A stretch of 64,000 nt of DNA, from assembly GCF_017742245.1 (NCBI RefSeq), contig NZ_JAGHKO010000004.1:682001-746000 (forward strand), read 5' to 3'. Positions 10,301 through 18,277 of this stretch are shown piece after piece. The DNA is from Niastella soli. Lineage in GTDB: Bacteria > Bacteroidota > Bacteroidia > Chitinophagales > Chitinophagaceae. Every line of letters starts with the position of its first letter. The first letter of the stretch is position 1. Position numbers and translations under genes: made by a program. The notes beneath the pieces are model-generated. The model searched no databases and was not told the origin of the DNA. It saw only the letters and a list, made by a program, of their open reading frames with translations.

Positions 10301-11126
10301 GGTCAAATAAGTTTAAGTAAACGCCTGCTACCCGGTTAATGGCATGTGGTCCGCCCTGCAGGTCATTGCCATCTACCAGCGCACTATCGTTATAATTCAA
10401 TTGTATACAGCTGCTATCCGGATCGGAGATGGTATTGTTAAGCACCTTATTATTCCGCATTAATACCGCAGCCCCGGAAGCCGGGGCGCTATTTAAGGTA
10501 ATACCCGTCCTTCCACCAGAAATGGTATTGTTCTGAATAAGATTGTTATCGCAATTGCTGGTACCGGAAGCGGTTGCAGCACCGTGGTTACCATTTATTA
10601 CTATGCCTTCATGATTATCAGGGATGGCGTTTGCGGGAACAACAACCCTGCAATTGCGGATAATGTTATTGTCTGAGTTATTTAATAAATGGAACCCATA
10701 GCCATACAGACCGGCTGCCTGGGGAGTTATGCGGAGGTTATCAAAGGTTACATAACTGGCATTGTCGAGCTTTACGCCTGCCCGGTTATTGGTATTGTTA
10801 GCAATAAATGACAGCGTTACGCCATTACAATTAAAGGTCACGGTATTCAAAACGGTGGCCCCTATCCTGTTATCAAGGGTGATCTGTTCGTTGTATGGGC
10901 CCGTTCCTGCAACTACGTTAAAGGTAATGGCGCCACTCAGTCCGTTTTGCATGTAAGTCACCGCATCGGTAAATGAATGGAAATTCCCCGGGCCTGTTGG
11001 CAGGGTGGAATTGATGGTGTAGGTGCCCGATACCTGGGCGTTGGTGTCATAGTAGAAAGCAACCTGTAGGCAAAAACAAAGGAGCAACACCTTATTAGTT
11101 ACCTGCACCCGCAAAGTTTTTCGCAT
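7362..11126 (-). CDS. T9SS cargo: double parallel beta-helix protein with gliding-motility (CHU_C) C-terminal domain
   Basis: Large cell-surface or secreted protein of 1254 residues. A signal peptide (VLLLCFCLQVAFYYDTNAQ) is followed by two related right-handed beta-helix modules. Each opens with a near-identical cap (GTYTINSTLPTGPGNFHSF near residue 35 and GTYTINSGQPTGGINFHSF near 600), showing internal duplication. Repeated NNTI, NNLI and NNKI turns mark the coils. An FN3-like segment lies near 1080-1150. The last ~85 residues are a type B sorting domain: NTFTPNGNGQND, IFNQWGEKVFE, SWDGTCKGKPQPIGVYVYV. I chose the ATG at 11126 over a TTG three codons upstream. It follows another T9SS gene by 77 nt and probably shares its promoter. 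Beta-helix folds in this setting often bind or cleave polysaccharide, but no catalytic motif is evident. Confidence 0.88.
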   Translation of the reverse strand: MRKTLRVQVTNKVLLLCFCLQVAFYYDTNAQVSGTYTINSTLPTGPGNFHSFTDAVTYMQNGLSGAITFNVVAGTGPYNEQITLDNRIGATVLNTVTFNCNGVTLSFIANNTNNRAGVKLDNASYVTFDNLRITPQAAGLYGYGFHLLNNSDNNIIRNCRVVVPANAIPDNHEGIVINGNHGAATASGTSNCDNNLIQNNTISGGRTGITLNSAPASGAAVLMRNNKVLNNTISDPDSSCIQLNYNDSALVDGNDLQGGPHAINRVAGVYLNLFDQQVKVTNNKIHNFHIGALIWGSFIYGILNSAQGISGKENLFANNLIYDFSSNGIQYGIASRFATASYFNIFNNTISLDDQTIYGQECDGIYFEDVSNVKVWNNIISISRQTSDWNYGITLEKLMPQLSCSRNVYYVSGSDFTNAVGSLANTDLTLLTDWQKATGLDYSSANEDPLFTNLAAFNFIPKAQPIDNMALVVTINTDITGAVRSPLNPDPGCYEFVTPACQTPVVPGSTTVLPDSILCYGPQISLGLQGNSWGVGQTYTWQSASSPTGTYSNVSTGLAYPSADLLPASTLYYRAAVTCLGNTMYSAPIRVIVNTRLSGGTYTINSGQPTGGINFHSFGDAVLAMQCGITGSVVFNVTPGSGPYNEQVILPAITTSATQTVTFRGNGNTLAFAATNSDERAVLKLNGIDYVTIDSLNINVTGSSFGFGIQLMDDADHNTIKRCSVSMATNIVTNGYAGIVINNSGNDPINYSEFTYCDSNTIANNTITGGYYGISYTSRTYIAPSPMPVGNILSGNKMIDNCGFGIYMDGVANTLVDSNDISQKDRTTFTNFSGIYLKQSASFGMAPYGNKITRNRVHNLITNGRVATVEAHGLHFEAVLGNAAAPNIAANNLMYNFRGIGNQYGVYSRSSNNLKVYHNTISLEDSTGTNSASGITAGVGLYGSLTVNDEFKNNSVVIKRGGLGTSTGILIIGKDSALKADHNNYLITTLAGTGYTGSMGGRTYTKLTDWLAVRKDSNSICLYPLYKDSLKADFTPTLIPFDDKGTTVGITNDINNTLRSASKPDIGANEFTVCYPLTEPIVRVDSVGGFVIKFAWSAVENASGYRVSRDGLNWTEPSSGKMGTSHYISGLMGQDTVGLMVEALGTRFDCPSAYSKHLVGQTLSDQIFFPNTFTPNGNGQNDKFKMYSNVVHSMRLLIFNQWGEKVFETADINGSWDGTCKGKPQPIGVYVYVATMELTDGTSQVKKGSFNLLR

Positions 11127-11203
11127 AGTGATCAATGGATTAGTGGTAAAGGGATGAGCCGTTAAGAGATGGGCCCATTGCAGGGACCCATCTCATTTAT
11201 AAA

Positions 11204-13165
11204 CTATTTAGTTAAAAGTATTCTTTGCAGGAAAACACTATTACCCGTCAGCACTTTTACCGTGTACATGCCTCTTGCCCAGGGGGCAAGCCCGCTTATT
11301 TTGATCGTTGAATAGCCTTTTTGCGCATGGGCGTTGGTTGTGCGAACCAGTTTTCCCGTAACATCATAAATAAATACCTGTACCTCTTTTTCGGTATTGG
11401 ATGCAATATTTATCGAGAAAGCATGCTGGGACGGATTGGGCGCCAACGTTACCATTGAATTATTCACCGCCAATGGTAGTTCAACCACTCTGCTGTAAGT
11501 CACCTCCCCATTGGTGCCGGTTACTTTTATGCGGTAATAAACCTTTGACGCCAATAAGCCAAACACTCCATCGTTGGCCTTATAAGTAGCATAGGCCGAA
11601 TGGGAATCCCCCCTTTTCACGGCGCCGACCAGGGTGTAATGCTCCCCATCGGTACTTCTTTCAATGGTAAAGTATTTGATCTCGTTGTTTGCAGTGACCG
11701 TCCAGTCGAGATTGACCAATCCGTTATTAAGCGATCCGGTTAAATTTATTTTATTACTGGCCAGGGTAACGCAGCTGGGATCATAGGCAATGGTTATGCT
11801 GTCTGCGGCATAAGTAGGGCAACCCGTTTCCAGGGTTTGCAATACTACATAGGTACCGGGTTTATCCACCGTTATAGAAGTGGAGTCATTGGTTACAATT
11901 CTCCCATTAGCTGTAGACCAGGTATAAAGAGAGGTAGAATATGGATTAACAACCGATACATTGCTTATACCTGTAGCGCCGCAAAAAACGGGCACGTCAG
12001 CCGTAACATCCACCATTGGTGGTAAAAAGAAATCGAAAGGTGAAATAAAGTCTTTTAATTCTGCATTGAAGGAAGTGGAGGACCTTGTTTTTACCATTAC
12101 TTTACTGAATGGGATACCACAAGGTGTTTTTCCCATCAAACTAACCGGGTCCAGCCCCAAAATAGTAAGGTTAATTCCAAATTCCATAAACTGACCTTTG
12201 GCATATTGCGTTACCACGGCGCCAGTGGCGCGCGGCATCAAAAAGGGGCCAGCCCAGATAGCTCCGGTATTTTCATATCCAAAATAAAACGGGACGTTAT
12301 TTTTTGCTTGAATCCCTGCGTAACCATATTGGGAATTGTTACTAGCGCCATCAAAGGTGCCGGTCCAGTCAAAATTTGCAGGGGGATTATTTAATAAAGC
12401 CTGGTCTACCCAAATACGCGCTTCAATGGAAGTAAGTTTTGAGCTGCTGTAATTGGCAGCAAAGATCATATCGCCCGCTTGTGTTACATTCCCGGCCGCA
12501 TCAAATTTCCAGGAGGTATGTCCCGCATCAGGACCATACCCGGTAAATTTTCCGGTGCTGCGGGTATAAAAGATATCCGTCTGGTACAATTCAAAGTCGA
12601 AGTACCGATCACCGTTAGTACCCTCTATAGCAACAGCGCCAAACAGCCAGAGCGAGTCTGTTTGATTATAATTGGGCCCCTGCCGTCGTAAATGAAGATA
12701 GGTATCAAGAATGTCATTCTTTTGAAGCATATTACCCGAGCCACCCGTCCACAATCCCGGGCTATCGCCGTTCTTATTAGAGCCTGCACCAAATGCCGTT
12801 TGATCAAAATCGTGGTAATCCCTTACAAATACGGCATCAATTAAGGTCCTTTGATTCGTTTGATAAAATGCAGGATAACGCATCTTACGGTAGAAGGGTA
12901 TATTTGCATTAGCAGCCGGGTTGGCCAAATAACCTGCTGCAATAGCCGCAGCGCCTGTTGTATCAATTACAAACAAACTGTTATTACCGTTGTCAACCTG
13001 AGGATAAAACCAATCGTCACAGTCAGAACAGGGAGGAGTAACGAAGATGTTGTGCTGCACATCGGCATCAATACCGAATCTGCCCTGAATAGTAGGAGTT
13101 ACTATCTGCGTATTACCAACACAAGCACAGCCCGCCATTAATAGGAATAGTAGAACTTTTTTCAT
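11204..13165 (-). CDS. T9SS cargo protein with type A sorting domain
   Basis: Exported protein of 653 residues with signal peptide (KKVLLFLLMAGCACVGNTQ). The first ~370 residues show no family I recognise. A CxxC (PPCSDCDDW) lies near residue 45. A short PKD/Ig-like segment (VPVFCGATGISNVSV..TYVVLQTLETGCPTYAADSITI) comes near 380-450, then an FN3-like stretch with FTIERSTDGEHY. The C-terminus is a T9SS type A sorting domain: LAPNPSQHAFSINI, VQVFIYDVTGKLVRT, ARGMYTVKVLTGN, ending FLQRILLTK. It is first in a two-gene unit with the beta-helix protein and has a consensus promoter upstream. Surface location is well supported; the function is unknown. Confidence 0.87.
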   Translation of the reverse strand: MKKVLLFLLMAGCACVGNTQIVTPTIQGRFGIDADVQHNIFVTPPCSDCDDWFYPQVDNGNNSLFVIDTTGAAAIAAGYLANPAANANIPFYRKMRYPAFYQTNQRTLIDAVFVRDYHDFDQTAFGAGSNKNGDSPGLWTGGSGNMLQKNDILDTYLHLRRQGPNYNQTDSLWLFGAVAIEGTNGDRYFDFELYQTDIFYTRSTGKFTGYGPDAGHTSWKFDAAGNVTQAGDMIFAANYSSSKLTSIEARIWVDQALLNNPPANFDWTGTFDGASNNSQYGYAGIQAKNNVPFYFGYENTGAIWAGPFLMPRATGAVVTQYAKGQFMEFGINLTILGLDPVSLMGKTPCGIPFSKVMVKTRSSTSFNAELKDFISPFDFFLPPMVDVTADVPVFCGATGISNVSVVNPYSTSLYTWSTANGRIVTNDSTSITVDKPGTYVVLQTLETGCPTYAADSITIAYDPSCVTLASNKINLTGSLNNGLVNLDWTVTANNEIKYFTIERSTDGEHYTLVGAVKRGDSHSAYATYKANDGVFGLLASKVYYRIKVTGTNGEVTYSRVVELPLAVNNSMVTLAPNPSQHAFSINIASNTEKEVQVFIYDVTGKLVRTTNAHAQKGYSTIKISGLAPWARGMYTVKVLTGNSVFLQRILLTK

Positions 13166-13383
13166 AAATACGGATTAATAAAAAAAAGCACTAAACCAAT
13201 TGTCAATATCAGTTTAACAATGTAGGAATGGTTAGATGGCCTGTAGATCACCGGGATGAACAGGACACATTTTATTGAAAAATGGTTTAGACTAACTTAC
13301 ATGGTTGGAATGCCGGCTTGCACGTATAGTTCACACACTTAAAGCGGGCCTGTTGAAGCATTTGTGTTTCGGAGGAATCGGAA

Positions 13384-13413
13384 CAAATATATAAATGATC
13401 TATTACAAGACAA
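13384..13413 (-). promoter_or_regulatory. Consensus Bacteroidota promoter for the T9SS protein operon
   Basis: On the minus strand TTG (13413-13411) is followed after exactly 19 nt by TATATTTG (13391-13384). This is the known Bacteroidota primary-sigma promoter form (TTG, N19, TAnnTTTG). It points at the T9SS gene pair starting at 13165. Confidence 0.65.
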
Positions 13414-13612
13414 TAATTTTATATATAAAATAAAGCATATCCTTCTTATATCGTAAGTGGATACCCTATAAGCTCAGTAAATTATTAAGAAGTCCTGTTA
13501 AGGGTAAGCTTTCCCTGAAATAGCGTATCACGTACAAAGACAACCGTAAAGTATGCTGCGTAATATGTACAGCATTCCCCCTTCAGCAAACCCACCTCAC
13601 AGCGTTGAGCTG

Positions 13613-13717
13613 TCTGCTGTTTGCCGTCTGCCGTCTGCCGTTTGCCGTTTGCCGTCTGCCGTCTGCCGTCTGCCGTCTGCCGTTTGCCGTCTGCCGTCTG
13701 CCGTTTGCCGTCTGCCC
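13613..13717. repeat. 15-unit heptamer tandem array, T[C/T]TGCCG
   Basis: Fifteen consecutive 7-nt units run head to tail; thirteen are exactly TCTGCCG or TTTGCCG, the first is TCTGCTG and the last TCTGCCC. Only the second base varies within the core. The array ends 4 nt from the stop codon of the minus-strand radical SAM gene, that is, immediately 3' of it. It is open in several frames but the resulting peptide is plainly repeat-derived, so I do not call a gene. Unit-number variation between strains would be expected. Confidence 0.9.
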
Positions 13718-13721
13718 TGTC

Positions 13722-15926
13722 TTACAAACGCAATAACCCAACCTTGTACAATGTGTTCACGGGTTTGTTATCCCAGAACAGTTCAAAGTCTTCCAGACCG
13801 GCTGCGTGGTAGCTGTCCATTACATCCTGTAATGTCAGCGTTTTGGGATTGGTGACAGACAACACATTCAGCATTCCGGCAAGCCAGTCGCCCTGTTCGC
13901 GGCCTACACTGATGTTGAATTTCATGCGTTTGTCCTGAATGGTTAGGGAGGTCATTTCCCAGCTATTGCCTTTTTTACTTTTGGTGAAGTGTTCTACAAT
14001 GGGCGGCTTGCCCAGGTATACGATCCTGCTGGTAGGTTTGGCGGCTGTATACAGGTCCTGTTCCAGTACTTTCTGAATATAGTCGGGAGCTACTTTGGTC
14101 TTTGGCACTTTAAATTCGAACCATTTTTGCAAGGGTTCTTCCAGACCAATGCCATGCATATAGTTGAACAATGATTTCTTCAGGCCAAATGCAAACTCTT
14201 CATGTTCGGCGCCCGTTTCGTCAACGTGCACCAGATCGTTGTTGGCGAAAGTGCCCACCAGGGCCGATTCTCTTTTTACTTTAAATTTCTCAGGTTGCAT
14301 CCCTACCGGACTGTGCACTGTCATGGTGAACAAATGCCAGAAGGCCGATTGCAGTACACCGCTAGCAAACATCTGACGCACCATTTCCAGTGAGTCGATG
14401 GTCTCTTGTTCCGTTTGTGTGGGAAAGCCATACATCAGGTAAGCATGTACCATTATACCAGCCTCGGTAAAATGTTTGTTCACCTGGGCCACCTGTGCTA
14501 CGGTAATACCTTTCTGGATCAGCTCAAGCAGCCGGTCGCTTGCCACTTCCAGTCCGCCGGAAACAGCTATGCAACCGGAACGCTTCAACAGTACGCAAAG
14601 ATCGCGGGTAAAGCTTTTTTCAAACCGTACATTGGCCCACCAGCTTACGGTCAGTTTACGCCGGATGATCTCCAGCGCCAGCGCCCGCATCATAGCCGGC
14701 GGTGCGGCTTCATCTACAAAGTGAAAACCGTTCTGCCCCGTTTGTTTCATCATCGTTTCCATGCGGTCAACCAGCAGGGAAGCAGCAATTGGTTCATACA
14801 GTTTGATATAGTCGAGTGAGATATCACAAAAAGTGCATTTGCCCCAATAGCAGCCATGCGCCATCGTGAGTTTATTCCACCGGCCATCGCTCCACATGCG
14901 GTGCATGGGATTTACCACTTCAATGGCAGAAATATATTTATCAAGCAGGAAATCGCTGTAATCGGGGGTGCCCACCTGCGCCTGTTTGTAATCGGCGCAA
15001 CTGTTGTTGTTGATGTATTGCACGGTCCCCTGCTGCAGTGTAAAAGTTCGTTTCAACTCGTCAGTAGACCGGTGGCCTTCTACCAGTTGTATCAGTTGCT
15101 CCAGAGGTGCTTCACCATCATCGAGTGTAATGTAATCGTAGAATTCGAATACCCGTGGGTCGCTTAACGAGCGCAATTCCGTATTGGCAAAACCGCCACC
15201 CATGGCCACTTTTGCGCCGGGATAATGTTGTTTGATCCATTGTCCGCAACGCAGTGAGCTGTACAGGTTCCCCGGAAAAGGCACGGAAATGGCCACCAGT
15301 TTGGGTTGCAACCTTTCCATATGGGCTTTCAACAGCCTGATCAGCAATTCATCTACAAAAGTATATTCCTGCTGCAGGGCGTTGTACAGATCGTCGAAGC
15401 TGTTGGCAGAGCGGCCTAATTTTTCGGCATACCGGCTAAAGCCAAAATGCTCATCCACACATTCACCGATCAGGTCGCTCAGGTCTTCGAGGTACATAGT
15501 GGCAAAGTGTTTGCCTTTGTCCTGTGTGCCCATGGAGCCAAAGGCCCAATCCAGGTCCTCCAGTTGCGCAAAGCGGCTTGCTTCCGGTAAAAAATCCCGT
15601 TTGCAAATGCGGTGCGCCAGGGTTGGATTGTGTCCCTGTAAAAAAAGCACCACGTCGTTAATAGTATGAATATAGTCTTCCTGCAAGGCCACCATGCGGG
15701 CGGCGTTCTCAGACAATGGCTTTTCAAGTTGGCTGATGCGGTTGAACAGTTCCTGCAGCCCTTCCTGGCAGAACAGGGCCAAGGTTACCTCGATGCCCAG
15801 ATCGCTCTGGAAGGAACGGATATTTTTGGTATTCAAAAACCCCTTCAGGTATGCCGTCGCCGGATACGGCGTATTAAGCTGCGTAAAAGGCGGCGTAATC
15901 AAAAACACAGGAACGCTCAAGATCAA
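13722..15926 (-). CDS. B12-binding-domain radical SAM protein
   Basis: 734-residue enzyme expected to bind cobalamin and a 4Fe-4S/SAM centre; the reaction is unknown. The N-terminal half resembles the B12-binding Rossmann-type domain (SVPFPGNLYSSLRCGQWIK, VAMGGGFANTELR). The radical SAM cluster ligands are C359, C364 and C367 in HGCYWGKCTFC, a CX4CX2C spacing instead of the usual CX3CX2C. FHFVDEAAPP and GGLEVASDRLLELIQKGIT are further radical SAM core segments. The only usable start is a TTG at 15926: the frame is closed upstream by a stop at 15950-15948, no earlier start exists, and the family N-terminus (FLITPPFTQLNTPYPATAYL) begins right there. It is a single gene, separated by a hairpin from the upstream T9SS remnant. 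A role in lipid or natural-product chemistry is common for relatives but is not shown here. Confidence 0.88.
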   Translation of the reverse strand: MILSVPVFLITPPFTQLNTPYPATAYLKGFLNTKNIRSFQSDLGIEVTLALFCQEGLQELFNRISQLEKPLSENAARMVALQEDYIHTINDVVLFLQGHNPTLAHRICKRDFLPEASRFAQLEDLDWAFGSMGTQDKGKHFATMYLEDLSDLIGECVDEHFGFSRYAEKLGRSANSFDDLYNALQQEYTFVDELLIRLLKAHMERLQPKLVAISVPFPGNLYSSLRCGQWIKQHYPGAKVAMGGGFANTELRSLSDPRVFEFYDYITLDDGEAPLEQLIQLVEGHRSTDELKRTFTLQQGTVQYINNNSCADYKQAQVGTPDYSDFLLDKYISAIEVVNPMHRMWSDGRWNKLTMAHGCYWGKCTFCDISLDYIKLYEPIAASLLVDRMETMMKQTGQNGFHFVDEAAPPAMMRALALEIIRRKLTVSWWANVRFEKSFTRDLCVLLKRSGCIAVSGGLEVASDRLLELIQKGITVAQVAQVNKHFTEAGIMVHAYLMYGFPTQTEQETIDSLEMVRQMFASGVLQSAFWHLFTMTVHSPVGMQPEKFKVKRESALVGTFANNDLVHVDETGAEHEEFAFGLKKSLFNYMHGIGLEEPLQKWFEFKVPKTKVAPDYIQKVLEQDLYTAAKPTSRIVYLGKPPIVEHFTKSKKGNSWEMTSLTIQDKRMKFNISVGREQGDWLAGMLNVLSVTNPKTLTLQDVMDSYHAAGLEDFELFWDNKPVNTLYKVGLLRL

Positions 15927-15948
15927 ATAATTTCCGGCAAAATTAAGC

Positions 15949-15973
15949 TAAAAACCCCGTTTTAGACGGGGTT
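15949..15973 (-). terminator. Terminator of the glgX operon/T9SS remnant
   Basis: An 8-bp GC-rich stem (AACCCCGT with ACGGGGTT) closes a 5-nt loop and, read on the minus strand, ends in a T run. It overlaps the stop codon of the T9SS remnant, so it was probably the terminator of the lost T9SS gene and now ends the glgX operon. Confidence 0.75.
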
Positions 15974-16217
15974 ACCGCACCAACATTACCGTCCCTTTAT
16001 GCTTTATTACAGTCCCCGTTGATGTCGTGATCACCATTACATACACATAGGCACCGGATTCGGCAACCTGCCCGGCCAGTGTACCATCCCAGCCACCATT
16101 GATGTCGCGGCTTTCGAATACCTTTTGCCCATAGCGATTAAAGATCATCAGGCTGAATGACCTGGGTATATCACCTGTTTTAACCCGCAGCACATCATTG
16201 TGTCCATCCTGGTTATA
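15972..16217 (-). pseudogene. Remnant: C-terminal sorting domain of a lost T9SS protein
   Basis: The 81 codons before the stop encode almost a whole type B (CHU_C) sorting domain: NQDGHNDVLRV, LMIFNRYGQKVFE, INGGWDGTLAGQVAESGAYVYV, ending GTVMLVR. It aligns with the end of the beta-helix protein gene at 7362. Nothing of the rest of the protein remains: the piece starts one codon after the glgX stop codon (TGA at 16220-16218) and continues in the same frame. A 73-codon open frame from an internal CTG is not a credible gene because a bare sorting domain without a signal peptide cannot be exported. The simplest reading is a deletion that joined the glgX 3' end to the tail of a T9SS gene. Confidence 0.8.
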
Positions 16218-18266
16218 TCAAACCCTTTTTTTCTGTAATACTACCACCGATCTTTCCTTTACGGAATAGGTGGCATTGACAGGCCTCCCATTCTGAAATT
16301 CAGTAATATCAGCCGGCGACGGTAATGAAGTATCGATAATACACCGCCAGCTGGCCATCTCGGGCAACTGAATACTGAACTCCAAAGGCTGCCAGTAACA
16401 ATTTATCATTACGTAAAAATCATCATCATTTACCGAGGTGCCCTTCAGTAGAAAAGCAAGCGTTCTTGAAAAATAGGACAGATCGGGTGTGCCGTTCACC
16501 CCAGACCATTTTACATCTTCCCGCCAATAGTTCCCCCGGCACAAAGAGGGATGAGACTTCCGGATGGCAATGATCATTTTAAAAAACCGGTAATTGTCCG
16601 GGAACTGGTCCAGCCGCTCCCAGTTGAGCCAGGAAAAGTCATTGTCCTGGTTATAGGGATTGTTATTTCCCTTTTGTGTTTGTAAAAATTCATCCCCCAT
16701 TCTGAACATGGGAATCCCATTGGAGAACATCAACAGGGTGATGGCATTCTTTGCCTGTCTTTTTCTTAAGGTCATTATCTCTGCCGGAACGTTCTGGTCG
16801 CCTTCCCAGCCACAATTCCAGCTGTAATTATCATCGGGCCCATCACTGTTATTATGGCCATTGGCCTGGTTATGTTTCTGATTATATGCTACTGTGTCGT
16901 ACAGCGTAAAACCATCGTGACTGTTTATAAAGTTAACAGACTGCCACGGTTTACAATTGGTAGGCCGGGTCTCAGGAAAAAGATCAGCGCTTCCATACAG
17001 CCGGGTCATCATGACCGCCACCATATTTTCATCGCCTTTTATAAAACGGCGGATATCATCGCGGTATGCCCCATTCCATTGCGCCCAGCTGGCCCCCGGG
17101 AACCGGTTACCCAACTGATAAGCCTTAAGGTCCCAGGGTTCTGCGATCAATCTTACCTTAGACAGAACAGGGTCCATGGATATTTCTTCCAGGATGGCCG
17201 GATTGATCAGATTGATGGTGGCATCATCATTACGGGTGAAGATAGAAGCAAGATCAAACCGGAACCCATCAATATGCATTTCAGTAGCCCAATAACGCAG
17301 ACTGTCCAGTACCAGTTTTCTTACCCATCGATAGGAAGTACGCATTACATTTCCGGTGCCCGCATCGTCGACATAGTTATTAAGACCAGGCTGCAACAGG
17401 TAATAGGAAGCGTTATCGATCCCTTTGTAAGAATATACAGGTCCGAATCTATCGCCTTCAGTAGTGTGGTTAAATATTACATCAAGGATCACTTCAATAC
17501 CATTTTCATGCAATGCCAGCACCATGTTTTTGAACTCCTTTACCAGCTCCCAGGAATCGCTGACCGACCCATATCGGTGATTGGGTGAAAAGAAATTCAG
17601 TGTCATGTATCCCCAATAGTTACCTTCCTGCGGATCAAACTGATGAACGGGCATTAATTCAACAGCAGTAACGCCAAGATCTACCAGGTAGGGGATCTTT
17701 TCAATGATCCCTTTATAGGTCCCCCGCTTTTCTACCGCCACCTGTGAACTTTCATGCTGGGTAAATCCCCTTACATGCATTTCATAGATCACCAGGTCGT
17801 GGTAATGATAAGGCCGCGGATCGTTCTCAAACAGATCCGGATTGGAGTCTTTTTTTATCAATAAAGTAAGCGGCGCCTTTCCGGTATTATCACCCGGTTG
17901 TATGGCAGCCGAGCGCGAAAAGGACGGGGGAAAACAGATCGCTTTGCCCCAGGGGTCCAATAGTAGTTTTTGTACATCAAAAAAATTACCAGGCTCCGCC
18001 GGGCCATTTACCCGGTATGCATATGAATCGGCCCCATTCAATTGCGCTTCTCCTATAAAACAGTGCCACACATGCCCTGTTTTATTTTTTATAGCATCAA
18101 AGGTGAAACTAAAAACAGGTTGCTGCGGGGTATCTTTTTTGAAAAATTGAATACTTATGTGGTCCGCATTTTTTGAATAGACGGCAAAATTAAACCCCTG
18201 CAACGCTTCGTTCCAGGTTGCACCCATTGGACAGGCTAATCCATATTCAGGTTTCCAGTGATTCAT
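16218..18266 (-). CDS. glgX: Glycogen debranching enzyme GlgX (isoamylase type)
   Basis: Hydrolyses alpha-1,6 branches of glycogen or limit dextrins in the cytoplasm. The N-terminal CBM48/isoamylase domain (about residues 10-110) precedes a GH13 barrel. All GH13 regions are seen: VILDVIFNHT, GFRFDLAS with nucleophile D338, LIAEPWD with acid E376, and FINSHDGFTL. The length of 682 residues is normal for the family. It is last of five genes in one direction, 11 nt after a cupin gene. No glgA, glgB, glgC or glgP lies nearby, which is unusual: here the debrancher travels with a GMC oxidoreductase and cupins. The reading frame runs through its TGA directly into a T9SS sorting-domain remnant. Confidence 0.92.
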   Translation of the reverse strand: MNHWKPEYGLACPMGATWNEALQGFNFAVYSKNADHISIQFFKKDTPQQPVFSFTFDAIKNKTGHVWHCFIGEAQLNGADSYAYRVNGPAEPGNFFDVQKLLLDPWGKAICFPPSFSRSAAIQPGDNTGKAPLTLLIKKDSNPDLFENDPRPYHYHDLVIYEMHVRGFTQHESSQVAVEKRGTYKGIIEKIPYLVDLGVTAVELMPVHQFDPQEGNYWGYMTLNFFSPNHRYGSVSDSWELVKEFKNMVLALHENGIEVILDVIFNHTTEGDRFGPVYSYKGIDNASYYLLQPGLNNYVDDAGTGNVMRTSYRWVRKLVLDSLRYWATEMHIDGFRFDLASIFTRNDDATINLINPAILEEISMDPVLSKVRLIAEPWDLKAYQLGNRFPGASWAQWNGAYRDDIRRFIKGDENMVAVMMTRLYGSADLFPETRPTNCKPWQSVNFINSHDGFTLYDTVAYNQKHNQANGHNNSDGPDDNYSWNCGWEGDQNVPAEIMTLRKRQAKNAITLLMFSNGIPMFRMGDEFLQTQKGNNNPYNQDNDFSWLNWERLDQFPDNYRFFKMIIAIRKSHPSLCRGNYWREDVKWSGVNGTPDLSYFSRTLAFLLKGTSVNDDDFYVMINCYWQPLEFSIQLPEMASWRCIIDTSLPSPADITEFQNGRPVNATYSVKERSVVVLQKKRV

Positions 18267-18277
18267 AGCATTATGTT

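Larger units (their letters stand above)
13166..13721. other. Intergenic stretch between T9SS operon and radical SAM gene
   Basis: This 556-nt region holds no supportable gene. Its right part carries the heptamer array (13613-13717). The middle is AT-rich and carries a consensus promoter (13384-13413) for the T9SS operon, which would give a leader of about 210 nt before the ATG at 13165. I see no riboswitch-like structure in that leader that I could name. Confidence 0.7.

Noticed and set aside
13553..13855. Plus-strand frame rich in AVCRLPS repeats
   Set aside because: It is the translation of the heptamer array and runs into the antisense of the radical SAM gene.
16854..17588. 244-codon plus-strand frame
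   Set aside because: Antisense to the catalytic core of glgX; shadow of a strongly conserved gene.
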